Below, in pieces: positions 7,711 through 15,821 of a stretch of 64,000 nucleotides of DNA. The stretch is from the NCBI GenBank assembly GCA_947626135.1, contig CANQQZ010000006.1, forward strand, positions 1 to 64,000, in the 5' to 3' direction. Under the pieces are notes generated by a model. It made no database searches, was not told the origin of the DNA, and was given only the letters and a program-made list of their open reading frames with translations. The stretch comes from an uncultured Clostridia bacterium (GTDB lineage Bacteria; Bacillota; Clostridia; UBA1381). The first letter of the stretch is position 1, and each line of letters opens with the position of its first letter. Both the position numbers and the translations under genes were made by a program.

Positions 7711-7752
7711 CTGAAAAGACATAAAAAATAATTAAAGATGGTGTTCAGATAA

Positions 7753-9711
7753 ATGGTAAAAATCGCAAATTACAAAAGAATAATCATAGGCGCCGCGCTG
7801 TCCGCCGCCATGCTCGTATTTACCTGTATGAATATCGGGCTCTTCACCGCGGACAACGGCTACCGTTTTGAAATGTCCGCGTTTACCGGAACCGTTCTGC
7901 TCGGCGCGGGCATTTTTCTGATGTATCTGTTTGATTTCAGGCGTCTCCCCAAACCGCTTTATACCGCGATATGCGCGGTCATAACCGCCGCGGTGCCTTT
8001 TATTATAATGCAGATAGCGCTGCTTTTGTCGGGGGATATCGAGTACAGTATGCCGATTTATATGGTAAATTTGCTGCTGTATACGGCGCCTGTGCTGATT
8101 ACATATATTATAACCGCAAGCTTCCCCGTCTCCGCCACCGCGGCTGCGGTGTTCGGACTGCTTTTCAATATGGCAAGCTACGTACTGGAAAATTTCCGCG
8201 GCACTCCGTTTATTCCTACGGATATTCTCGCCGTGGGCACTGCCGCCAACGTCGCGGCAAACTATGAATTTACGTTTGAATGGCAGCCGGTCGCGGCTAT
8301 TATTCTCGCTGTTTTTGCCATAGCTGCCGTATGGGCGTTTCCCCTTAAAATAAAGTTCAAAAAAAGCCCCTTAGTCTGCCGGCTTGCCGGCGCGGCTGCG
8401 TTTGCGGCGCTTTGCATATCCTTCCTCGCGGTCGATTATATGAACATAGACATAGACGTCTTCGACCAGACACACGCGACGCACACGCACGGCACGGCGT
8501 ACAATTTCTTCATAAATGCGCGTAAAATGCAGATACATAAGCCCGGAGGCTACAGTGAGGACGACGTTCTGACCGTTCTCGATTCGCTGCCGGAGGATAC
8601 GGAATTTGACGGCAAAAAGCCCAATATTATAGTCATAATGAACGAAAGCTACAGCGACCTGACGGTCGTGGGAGATTTTGACACGAATCTCTATTATAAC
8701 AGATACTTTAAAAGTCTCAGGGAAAACACTATACGCGGAGAGCTTCTGGTGTCGCCGTTCGGCGGCTATACCTGCAACACGGAGTTCGAGTTTCTCTCCG
8801 GGCTTTCGATGGGGCTTCTGCCGAGCGGCGTCGCGCCGTATTTACAGTATATAAACAAGGATTGCCCCTATTTCCTGCCGTCATATATGAACTCCCTCGG
8901 CTATAAGACCGTTGCGCTTCATCCTTACTATGCCAACGGCTGGAACCGCGAAACGGTGTACCCTCTCATGGGATTTGACAGCTTTATAAGCATCGAGAAC
9001 ATGGATGATTATCAGGACCCCGGTCAATTCGAGGCGGTGCGCTCCTTCTACAGCGACAATACCTCCTACAGCGCCGTTATCGAGCAGTTTGAACGCAAGG
9101 GGGATCAGCCGCTGTTTATGTTCAACGTAACCATACAAAACCACGGAGGCTATATGTACCGGGATCCCAATCTCGACAGCGTATGCATAACCGATTTAAA
9201 AGGAGAATACCCCAATACCGAAAACTACTTATCTCTTCTCAGGAAGAGCGACAGCGCCCTTGAAATTCTTATAGACTATTTCAAAAACTGCGGCGAGCCC
9301 ACGGTCGTCGTTTTCTTCGGCGACCATCAGCCGGCTGTTGAAACGGCGTTTTACGAGGAGCTCTACGGCAGTCCTCTGTCCGAATTGAGCGACGAGCGTC
9401 TGCTCGACAGATATAAGGTTCCGTTTATCATATGGGCAAACTATGATATCGAAAGCAAAACCGGAGTGCTGACCTCCGTAAATTATCTTTCCGGGCTTAT
9501 GCTCGACGCGGCGGGGCTGCCGAAAAACAAGCTCAACCTGTTCCTTGACGAAATCAGCCCGGATATACCTCGTATAAACGCGAACGGGCATTATGACTCG
9601 AGCGGGAACTGGACTGGAAACGACCCCGAGGCTTCCGACACTCTCAGGCAATATAATTATATGGAATATTTTATGATGACCCATAAGCCGAACAAGAGCG
9701 ACACGCCTTAA
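7753..9711 (+). CDS. LtaS-family phosphoglycerol transferase (sulfatase fold)
   Basis: Membrane enzyme that would transfer glycerol phosphate from phosphatidylglycerol to a cell-envelope polymer, as lipoteichoic acid synthases do. 652 residues. About six N-terminal membrane helices (residues 8-235) are followed by an extracellular alkaline-phosphatase-fold domain (about 290-600). PNIIVIMNESYSDL supplies the metal-binding Glu. FGGYTCNTEFEFLSG contains the likely nucleophilic Thr. HPYYANGWNR and VVFFGDHQP are the remaining metal-site motifs. The ribosome binding site is weak (AAAGATGGTG), and the gene sits behind an unusually structured leader. Stand-alone gene ended by a strong terminator. The acceptor polymer is not determined by sequence. 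Confidence 0.88.
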   Translation: MVKIANYKRIIIGAALSAAMLVFTCMNIGLFTADNGYRFEMSAFTGTVLLGAGIFLMYLFDFRRLPKPLYTAICAVITAAVPFIIMQIALLLSGDIEYSMPIYMVNLLLYTAPVLITYIITASFPVSATAAAVFGLLFNMASYVLENFRGTPFIPTDILAVGTAANVAANYEFTFEWQPVAAIILAVFAIAAVWAFPLKIKFKKSPLVCRLAGAAAFAALCISFLAVDYMNIDIDVFDQTHATHTHGTAYNFFINARKMQIHKPGGYSEDDVLTVLDSLPEDTEFDGKKPNIIVIMNESYSDLTVVGDFDTNLYYNRYFKSLRENTIRGELLVSPFGGYTCNTEFEFLSGLSMGLLPSGVAPYLQYINKDCPYFLPSYMNSLGYKTVALHPYYANGWNRETVYPLMGFDSFISIENMDDYQDPGQFEAVRSFYSDNTSYSAVIEQFERKGDQPLFMFNVTIQNHGGYMYRDPNLDSVCITDLKGEYPNTENYLSLLRKSDSALEILIDYFKNCGEPTVVVFFGDHQPAVETAFYEELYGSPLSELSDERLLDRYKVPFIIWANYDIESKTGVLTSVNYLSGLMLDAAGLPKNKLNLFLDEISPDIPRINANGHYDSSGNWTGNDPEASDTLRQYNYMEYFMMTHKPNKSDTP

Positions 9712-9720
9712 ATACGGCGC

Positions 9721-9750
9721 AAAAAAAACTGCTTTAAAAGCAGTTTTTTT
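9721..9750. terminator. Bidirectional intrinsic terminator
   Basis: AAAAAAAACTGCTTT / AAAGCAGTTTTTTT, a near-perfect stem between the convergent LtaS-like and SLH genes. Confidence 0.9.
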
Positions 9751-9755
9751 GTTTC

Positions 9756-10922
9756 TTAATATTCAGACATAGGCGCTAAGCAATCATATATTATGCTGTA
9801 TCCGTAATACAGATCCGGGCACCAGCGTCCTCCGAGCGCCTCAACATTTTTAATGCTGCCCGCCCAATCAATGCTTTTCACCACGTAATATCTGTCATGA
9901 GGCTCGCCTATCGGAGCTATCCCTATATACGCGCACATGTGGTTATAATGCGCTCTCACCCCGTCCTCAGGGGTCGCGAAGGTTTCGTGATCCTCCGTTC
10001 TGTCGCCTATGGGCGATTTGATTTTTATTCCCGCCCAGTTATTCATTTCCGGCTTCACCGCGCCGCCGTAGTTTCCGTAGCCCGTTTCCTTGCCCGCCTG
10101 CGCGTACATTATCTCCGGACGTATGCCGAACTGCCTGCCGTATTCCCAATACACCGGAGCTATATCGATAAACCGCTGCGCCGCGCCGCGGTCGGCAGCC
10201 CATTTCTGCGCCTGCTCCACGGTTATCTGCGCATCGCCCGTTATGGGCGTATACGACTTATCTATGCCCAAATCCTCCCATGTGAGCGTTATCTCGCCCG
10301 TATTATTCGCCGCGGCGCGGTAAACAAGAACCGCCACCTCCGCTCTCGTCATCAAATCCCGCGGACGTATGAGCCCGTCGGAGCCTTTTATATACGCGCG
10401 CTCCACAGCTATTGTCAAAAGCGTCCTGTACACCTCGGACACGTCCCCCGCATCCGAAAAATGACGGCTTAAAATACCGGGATTCCTCACGCTGCCCGAA
10501 TTAAGCCCGGACGCGCGCACAAGCGTCGCCGCAAACTCCTCGCGTGTAACATTTTCGCCGCCGTTAAACGCGCCGCTCTTTGACGGCATATACTCCTCTA
10601 TCGCACAAACATACGGATATGACCAATCCTGCTCCCCGGCGTCGGCAAACGATGTCTGCGCCGCATCCGGCAGATTAAACGCCTCGACCAGCATTTTCGC
10701 CATCTGCGCGCGCGTTATATTGCTGCCGAGGTTCAGATTGCCGTACTCGTCGCCGCTCATTATGCCGTGCGATACGCAATAGTCAACGCCGTCCCGTGCC
10801 CATGAAAATTCGTTCCCGGACGATTCCGCCGGTTCGGCGGCGGTGGGCAGCGGCGTGGAGTATATTACTCCGGATACTATTATTATAAGCGTCAGCATAA
10901 GCGCTGTAATTTTTTTTAACAT
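9756..10922 (-). CDS. SLH-anchored surface protein with glucosaminidase-like domain
   Basis: Exported cell-wall-associated protein, 388 residues. The start has AGGAGG at good spacing. Signal peptide is residues 1-29. Three SLH repeats span about 40-210 (GVDYCVSHGIMSG, ITRAQMAKMLVEAF; RPRDLMTRAEVAVLVYRAA) and bind secondary cell-wall polymer. The C-terminal 150 residues (FIDIAPVYWEYGRQFGIRPE, AGKETGYGNYG, NNWAGIK) look like a lysozyme-fold N-acetylglucosaminidase, with the Glu of GKETG a plausible catalytic acid. A wall-remodelling hydrolase tethered to the wall is the likely role; substrate bond not proven. Confidence 0.8.
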   Translation of the reverse strand: MLKKITALMLTLIIIVSGVIYSTPLPTAAEPAESSGNEFSWARDGVDYCVSHGIMSGDEYGNLNLGSNITRAQMAKMLVEAFNLPDAAQTSFADAGEQDWSYPYVCAIEEYMPSKSGAFNGGENVTREEFAATLVRASGLNSGSVRNPGILSRHFSDAGDVSEVYRTLLTIAVERAYIKGSDGLIRPRDLMTRAEVAVLVYRAAANNTGEITLTWEDLGIDKSYTPITGDAQITVEQAQKWAADRGAAQRFIDIAPVYWEYGRQFGIRPEIMYAQAGKETGYGNYGGAVKPEMNNWAGIKIKSPIGDRTEDHETFATPEDGVRAHYNHMCAYIGIAPIGEPHDRYYVVKSIDWAGSIKNVEALGGRWCPDLYYGYSIIYDCLAPMSEY

Positions 10923-11045
10923 ATTTCCGCCTCCTATGCGTTTTATGTTAACCTATTATACCCGTAAATCCGACGTTTTGCAAGACTCTTTCCCGTAAAT
11001 TTACATTTTGTTCATTAAATCCTCCGCGCGGACCGCGTTTTAATA

Positions 11046-12185
11046 TCACAGTATTCCGCCCAATATGCTGATGAAAAACTGCTTCAGGATCATGCCGATT
11101 CCTTTTCTCGCAGCGTCCTCGCCCGCAACGAGATCGCATTCGCCAACAGTCTTGCCGTCTGACACAAACCTCACCGTACCGATTTTCTCGCCCTTCGATA
11201 TCGGCGCGGACAAATTTTCCTCGAACTCCGTTTCCCTCGTTATATCCTTCCCTTCGCCTCTCGCAAACAGCGCCGCGGAGCGTTCGGCTGTAACCGCTCC
11301 GATATCCCCGATAACGCCTTTATCAATCGGGACCCGCTCTATTTCCTCGCCCTCTTCGCAAAGAGGCACTATGGAATAATTTGCAAACCCATAATCAAGC
11401 AGACTGCGCGCCGCGTCAAACCTTTTATCGGACGTCGGAGCGCCCAGCACCACCGCCGTAAGCTGCATACCGTCGCGCTTTGCCGCGGCGCTTATGCAGC
11501 ACATCGCTTTCGACGTCGAGCCCGTTTTCAAGCCGTTCGCTCCGTCGTAATAGCGGATTAGCTTGTTCGTGTTCGCGAGCTCGAATTTCCCGTTGCGCAG
11601 GGAATCCGTCCATATAGTTGTATAATCGAAAATTTTCTCATGCTTCATCAGCTCCCGCGACATTGCCGCGACGTCGCGCGCCGTCGAATAATGATTATCG
11701 TCGTCAAGACCGTTTGTGTTAACGAAATGCGTATTTTCCATGCCCAGCGACGCCGCCTTTTCGTTCATCATTTCAACAAAAGCCGCCTCGGAGCCCGCGA
11801 TATGCTCCGCCATTGCAACGCATCCGTCATTTGCCGACGCGACCGCGATACCCTTTAGCATATCGTTCACCGTCAGCTGCTCTCCCGCCTCAAGAAACAT
11901 TGTCGAGCCGCCGTAGCTCATGGCGTTTTCGCTGACCGATACCATATCGTCAAGCATCATATTCCCGTTGTCTATCTCCTCCATTATAAGCAGCATCGTC
12001 ATGATTTTCGTCACGGACGCGATGGGGAGCCTCTCGTCCGCGTTCGATTCGTACAGAACGCTGCCGGTTGAATTTTCAATCAGAATAAGCGATTTCGCGT
12101 CCGCCTCCACGCCCTCCGCCATCGCCGCCGGAGCATACGCGAAAAGGGTAAGCGCGGATAATAAAAAGCATATTATTTTCCTCAT
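11046..12185 (-). CDS. dacF: D-alanyl-D-alanine carboxypeptidase, DacF-like (PBP5 family)
   Basis: Trims the terminal D-Ala from peptidoglycan stem peptides. 379 residues, starting at 12185 after GGGAGGAG. Signal peptide 1-23 (ending AAMA). The three penicillin-binding motifs are present: S57-V-T-K60, SAN in VASANDGC, and KTG in GLKTGSTSK. A PBP5 C-terminal beta domain follows (IEVPIDKG-like strand IERVPIDKGVIG). Position near xerD and a spoIIM-like gene matches the B. subtilis order spoIIM-xerD-dacF, which supports the sporulation-associated DacF assignment over a housekeeping DacA. Confidence 0.85.
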   Translation of the reverse strand: MRKIICFLLSALTLFAYAPAAMAEGVEADAKSLILIENSTGSVLYESNADERLPIASVTKIMTMLLIMEEIDNGNMMLDDMVSVSENAMSYGGSTMFLEAGEQLTVNDMLKGIAVASANDGCVAMAEHIAGSEAAFVEMMNEKAASLGMENTHFVNTNGLDDDNHYSTARDVAAMSRELMKHEKIFDYTTIWTDSLRNGKFELANTNKLIRYYDGANGLKTGSTSKAMCCISAAAKRDGMQLTAVVLGAPTSDKRFDAARSLLDYGFANYSIVPLCEEGEEIERVPIDKGVIGDIGAVTAERSAALFARGEGKDITRETEFEENLSAPISKGEKIGTVRFVSDGKTVGECDLVAGEDAARKGIGMILKQFFISILGGIL

Positions 12186-12262
12186 AGTTACTCCTCCCAA
12201 AATTGGTTTGTACAAGGTTATAATATGCTTTTTTTCAAATATTTATTAACGCCGTATAAAAT

Positions 12263-13978
12263 TTATTCTCCGTTCACGCGTTTGCCGAAGGCCTCGAGCG
12301 TTTCGTCCGTTTCGTCAAGCCAATACGGGCGCGACACGACCGTCTCCTTCGGATAATTCGGATCCCAGTCGGCGCTGTTGAACCAGAACGCCATTTTTAT
12401 ATTCTCATACTTCGGCAGCACATCGAACATGTTGTTGATCCATCTCACCTTATCGCCGCCTATCGAGGACGACGCGAACTCCGTTATGATCCACGGGAAT
12501 CCGCCGAACTCAACCGCGAACAAATCGTATGCCTCATCGTACAGATCCTCGAACTCGCGCCATTTTTCGCCGAATGTGTCCGCATAGTATGTGCCCGTGT
12601 TATAGCCCGTCACGCCGAATATCTGCACGCAGCCGTTGCCCGGATAATACGCCTTCGGGTCATTGTAAGCGCACGGCGGGAAGGTGTTGTCGTTGGGATT
12701 AAACACCCATATAGCGTTGTTTACGCCCTCCTCCTTGAATATGCGGTAATATCTGTGCCATAAATCACGGTAAAGAGACGGGTCGAGCATCATGACGGAC
12801 GAGCTGTAGCTCACCCAGTCCGAATTCATCTCATTGTTGAGCCTCAGCAGGAACGGATGCCCGAACTCCTTCGCCGCGCGAGCAAAATCGCGTATATCGT
12901 CGTCGCATACGCCGTCAAGCAGATCAAACGCCGGGCTCCAGCCGTCCAGCTCCTCGTTCATGACCGTCGCGCACTGAACCGTCACCTCGACGATTTTATT
13001 CTTTTCATACGCCGCCTTCATGCCCTCTGTCGGGAAATCCTCCCAGTAATACAGATACTCGATCATGCCGTCGAAGGTGTAGCCGATTTTACGCTCCATT
13101 TCCTCCACCTCGTCGAAATGCATATCCCTCACGCCCTGCGGCACATATATTCCCCATTTAAGCTCATCCGTATTAACGAGATCGTCGTAGAACGCGCGCG
13201 TTTCCTCATTCCAATCGGGATCCGGAATGCTCTTGTAATCCGTGAAATTCCGCATCTGCCCCTGTATGGGCACATTCAAATCAAACGAGTACAGCATTTT
13301 ATAAACCGTGTCGATAAAATCCTGATTATACTCCCGCGATTTTACCATCAGCCGGTAGTATCTCTGATCCTTATCGTAAATATAGCAATACGCGTAGGTG
13401 TTTTGCTCTATATCGCTCATCGGCGCGGGGGTCCGCGCCGCGAACACCACCTGCATCCACAAATCCCCTATCTTCTCGACGGAATTCTTGTGTATCTCTA
13501 TCTTATTCTGTTCCCGAAAACGTTCGTTTAACAGGAATTTGTGCAGATATTCCTTAATGTACTGACGCGTGTTCTCATACGGCGAATACTCCTTGGATAT
13601 AACGAATGAATAATCGTCGTTATGCGCCTCGATAAACTCGTTCGACGCGGAAAAATCAAATTCCGTGCCCTCCGGGAATCCCATGCTGTAGCCGCGCGGG
13701 TGGTTTATCATATTTATCAGACCATCCCCGCTCCTGACCAGCTCCTTGACGTCGCATTCCTCGAACTCGCTGTCGCTTACAACATATCTCTTATCGTTAT
13801 TTACATAGTAGCTCCTGATTGGACCGGCGCCCCGTATATCCTCGATAAAATTAGCTCCCCACTGTCCGAGCCCGAAATTCTTATGTATATAATATAACCG
13901 TCCGCCGGCAATAGCCGCGCCCGTGACAATAAGCGCGGCTGCTGCCGACAGGGCGGCAATAACAATCCTTTTCTTCAT
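12263..13978 (-). CDS. Membrane-anchored GH26-like glycoside hydrolase (mannanase type)
   Basis: 571 residues; a single N-terminal hydrophobic segment (about 5-27) acts as signal or anchor. An N-terminal region of about 230 residues resembles no catalytic family I can name. Residues about 285-570 form a TIM-barrel with two GH26 hallmarks: LLRLNNEMNSDW, whose Glu would be the acid/base, and PWIITEFASSS, whose Glu would be the nucleophile, plus AFWFNSADW near the end. GH26 enzymes mostly cut beta-1,4-mannan. It lies between dacF and xerD, interrupting a sporulation-gene neighbourhood, which suggests later insertion. Family call moderately firm; substrate inferred. Confidence 0.75.
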   Translation of the reverse strand: MKKRIVIAALSAAAALIVTGAAIAGGRLYYIHKNFGLGQWGANFIEDIRGAGPIRSYYVNNDKRYVVSDSEFEECDVKELVRSGDGLINMINHPRGYSMGFPEGTEFDFSASNEFIEAHNDDYSFVISKEYSPYENTRQYIKEYLHKFLLNERFREQNKIEIHKNSVEKIGDLWMQVVFAARTPAPMSDIEQNTYAYCYIYDKDQRYYRLMVKSREYNQDFIDTVYKMLYSFDLNVPIQGQMRNFTDYKSIPDPDWNEETRAFYDDLVNTDELKWGIYVPQGVRDMHFDEVEEMERKIGYTFDGMIEYLYYWEDFPTEGMKAAYEKNKIVEVTVQCATVMNEELDGWSPAFDLLDGVCDDDIRDFARAAKEFGHPFLLRLNNEMNSDWVSYSSSVMMLDPSLYRDLWHRYYRIFKEEGVNNAIWVFNPNDNTFPPCAYNDPKAYYPGNGCVQIFGVTGYNTGTYYADTFGEKWREFEDLYDEAYDLFAVEFGGFPWIITEFASSSIGGDKVRWINNMFDVLPKYENIKMAFWFNSADWDPNYPKETVVSRPYWLDETDETLEAFGKRVNGE

Positions 13979-14013
13979 TTTTTCTCCCTTTCCTCCCGGC
14001 GGCTTTCTTTATC

Positions 14014-14898
14014 CTACGCTCTCGGATGAGCCTTTAAATACACCGCCTTGATTTTCTTGTTTATCAGATTGGAATACACCTGGGTGGAGGAAATGTCCGC
14101 GTGACCCATCATCTCCTGAATTGAATGCAGATCCGCGCCGTTTTCAAGCAGATGCGCGGCAAACGAATGCCGCAGAGTATGCGGCGTGATTTCCGTTGTT
14201 ATCCCCGCCGTATGCTGATAATGCTTCACTATCTTCCAGAATCCCTGACGCGAAAGCCTCTCTCCCGAACAGTTTACGAAAAGCGCCTTCTCGTCGCCGC
14301 GGCGTATCATATACGGACGCGTCTTGTCTATATACCTCCCGAGCGCGTCTATAGCCTTATTGCCTATGGGGATAATTCGTTCCTTCCTGTCCCCCGCGCA
14401 ATGGATAAATCCCATAAACAGGTTCACGTCCCCTATATTGAGATTTATCAGCTCCGAAACGCGTATCCCCGTCGCGTACAGCAGCTCGAGCATAGCGCGG
14501 TCGCGTATGCCCTTATTGTCTGTGTCCGACGGCTGCTCCATTAAAAGCTCCACCTGGGCGCCCGTCAAAATCCTCGGAGGCTTCTTCTCCACCTTGGGCG
14601 CCTCGAGATTGGCTGTCGGGTCGTTTTCCATTACCCCGTTCTGCACGAGAAACATATAAAACGACCTGAGCGAGGCAAGCGTCCTCGACACAGTGGACGA
14701 CGCCTTTCCCATGTTTTTCATCTCCAGAAGATAAGCGAGAACGTTTGTCCTTACGCTGTCGGAAATCTCGTTCACGCCGCATTTGTTCAGATATGTAATA
14801 TACTGGTTTATATCGCGTTTGTATGATTCTACCGTATTAAGCGATTTGCGTCTTACATTTTTTAAAAAGCTCGCATATTCCTCTATATACGCATACAT
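14014..14898 (-). CDS. xerD: Site-specific tyrosine recombinase XerD
   Basis: Resolves chromosome dimers at dif before division. 294 residues, normal for XerC/D. An N-terminal SAM-like core-binding domain (1-95) is followed by the catalytic domain with all conserved residues: Arg in ATGIRVSEL, the HTLRHSFAAHLLENGAD box (His and Arg), GHADISSTQVYSN with the His and the nucleophilic Tyr. Next to a spoIIM-like gene, as in Bacillus. XerC versus XerD cannot be separated with certainty; the neighbourhood favours XerD. Confidence 0.9.
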   Translation of the reverse strand: MYAYIEEYASFLKNVRRKSLNTVESYKRDINQYITYLNKCGVNEISDSVRTNVLAYLLEMKNMGKASSTVSRTLASLRSFYMFLVQNGVMENDPTANLEAPKVEKKPPRILTGAQVELLMEQPSDTDNKGIRDRAMLELLYATGIRVSELINLNIGDVNLFMGFIHCAGDRKERIIPIGNKAIDALGRYIDKTRPYMIRRGDEKALFVNCSGERLSRQGFWKIVKHYQHTAGITTEITPHTLRHSFAAHLLENGADLHSIQEMMGHADISSTQVYSNLINKKIKAVYLKAHPRA

Positions 14899-15086
14899 CG
14901 CCTTTGTTCCCTCCCCGTTGTTTGTTACGCTTGCATTGCTGCGTTTTTTCTGTATGATATCGTTTGTTTCGCTACGGTTAAATTTTTGCTACAACAGTAT
15001 TATTATAACATATTTTTTTGATTTGTATAGCCTTTTTTTTGCCCATTTTTTCTACTTTAATACATTTTTTCCATATTATTCTATTT

Positions 15087-15695
15087 TTAGTCTAATTTTG
15101 GATATAATAATTTCATAAATGTTGTGGAAACAAATCCGCGCGAAAGAGAAATCATACAAAATATTGAAATCGAAAAAATTGCGGAAAAAATTAAAAATTT
15201 TTTTGAATTTTTTTCTCTTTCTATCGAGTATGACGCCGATATAGCGGAAAATATTACCAAAATTACCGTCCCCGCAACCATATCCATGCCCGACGCCGCC
15301 ATAATAAGCGCGCCCTTCACGCCGTAGGCTCCCGCCGCCGCGGCTCCCGTAAATCCCATAACGAACCCTCTGCGGAGCATAGCCGCCGCCGTGACCGCCG
15401 CGCCGGCGCGGAAGTACGCCGAGACAAAAATAATAAGGCACAGCGCGAGCTTGCCGAAAAAGAAATTTTCCGCCGCCTCAAGCCTGTTTTCCGTCCCGGC
15501 AAATATACGAAAAATGTCTGACAGTCTCTCGTTGACCGCTGTCCGTCCCTCTCCGATTTTCATGTAGAATATGCTTCCCGTAACTACTCCGATAACCATT
15601 ATAAAGAAAAACAATATTGATAATATCTGCAATTTTTGTCTATTATTCTCTAAATATTTTCTCACTGAAACACCCCCTGGAAAATCCTTATTCAA
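15087..15695 (-). CDS. spoIIM: Stage II sporulation protein M-like membrane protein
   Basis: 202 residues with about five hydrophobic segments (22-42, 75-95, 100-125, 130-155, 168-190). SpoIIM is part of the DMP peptidoglycan-degrading complex that drives forespore engulfment. The assignment rests on length, topology, the sequence AAMLRRGFVMGFTGAAAAGAYG, which resembles the RGFxxGFT loop of SpoIIM/DUF95 proteins, and its place beside xerD as in Bacillus. The 188 bp to xerD hold only AT-rich DNA. Sequence similarity is modest, so this is a probable rather than certain call. Confidence 0.7.
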   Translation of the reverse strand: MNKDFPGGVSVRKYLENNRQKLQILSILFFFIMVIGVVTGSIFYMKIGEGRTAVNERLSDIFRIFAGTENRLEAAENFFFGKLALCLIIFVSAYFRAGAAVTAAAMLRRGFVMGFTGAAAAGAYGVKGALIMAASGMDMVAGTVILVIFSAISASYSIEREKNSKKFLIFSAIFSISIFCMISLSRGFVSTTFMKLLYPKLD

Positions 15696-15743
15696 AAAAA
15701 CAGCGGATTATGTTTGTTTTTCAGTAAAACGAGCTGCGTCAGG

Positions 15744-15772
15744 TTTACCGCCGCCGGAAAAAATGGTATAAT
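15744..15772 (+). promoter_or_regulatory. Extended -10 promoter of the GH43 gene
   Basis: TTTACC (15744-15749), 17-bp spacer, TATAAT (15767-15772) preceded by TGG (extended -10). Confidence 0.7.
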
Positions 15773-15821
15773 TCTATTGGGTATTTTATGTAGTTTAATT
15801 TTAAAAAAGGAGGATCACGTT

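Noticed and set aside
11046-12185. Class A beta-lactamase
   Set aside because: Motif spacing (SVTK, SAN, KTG), signal peptide and the C-terminal domain fit a D,D-carboxypeptidase.
14899-15086. Possible small gene or RNA between xerD and spoIIM
   Set aside because: AT-rich sequence without a start/ribosome-binding-site pair or convincing stem; I see nothing to annotate.
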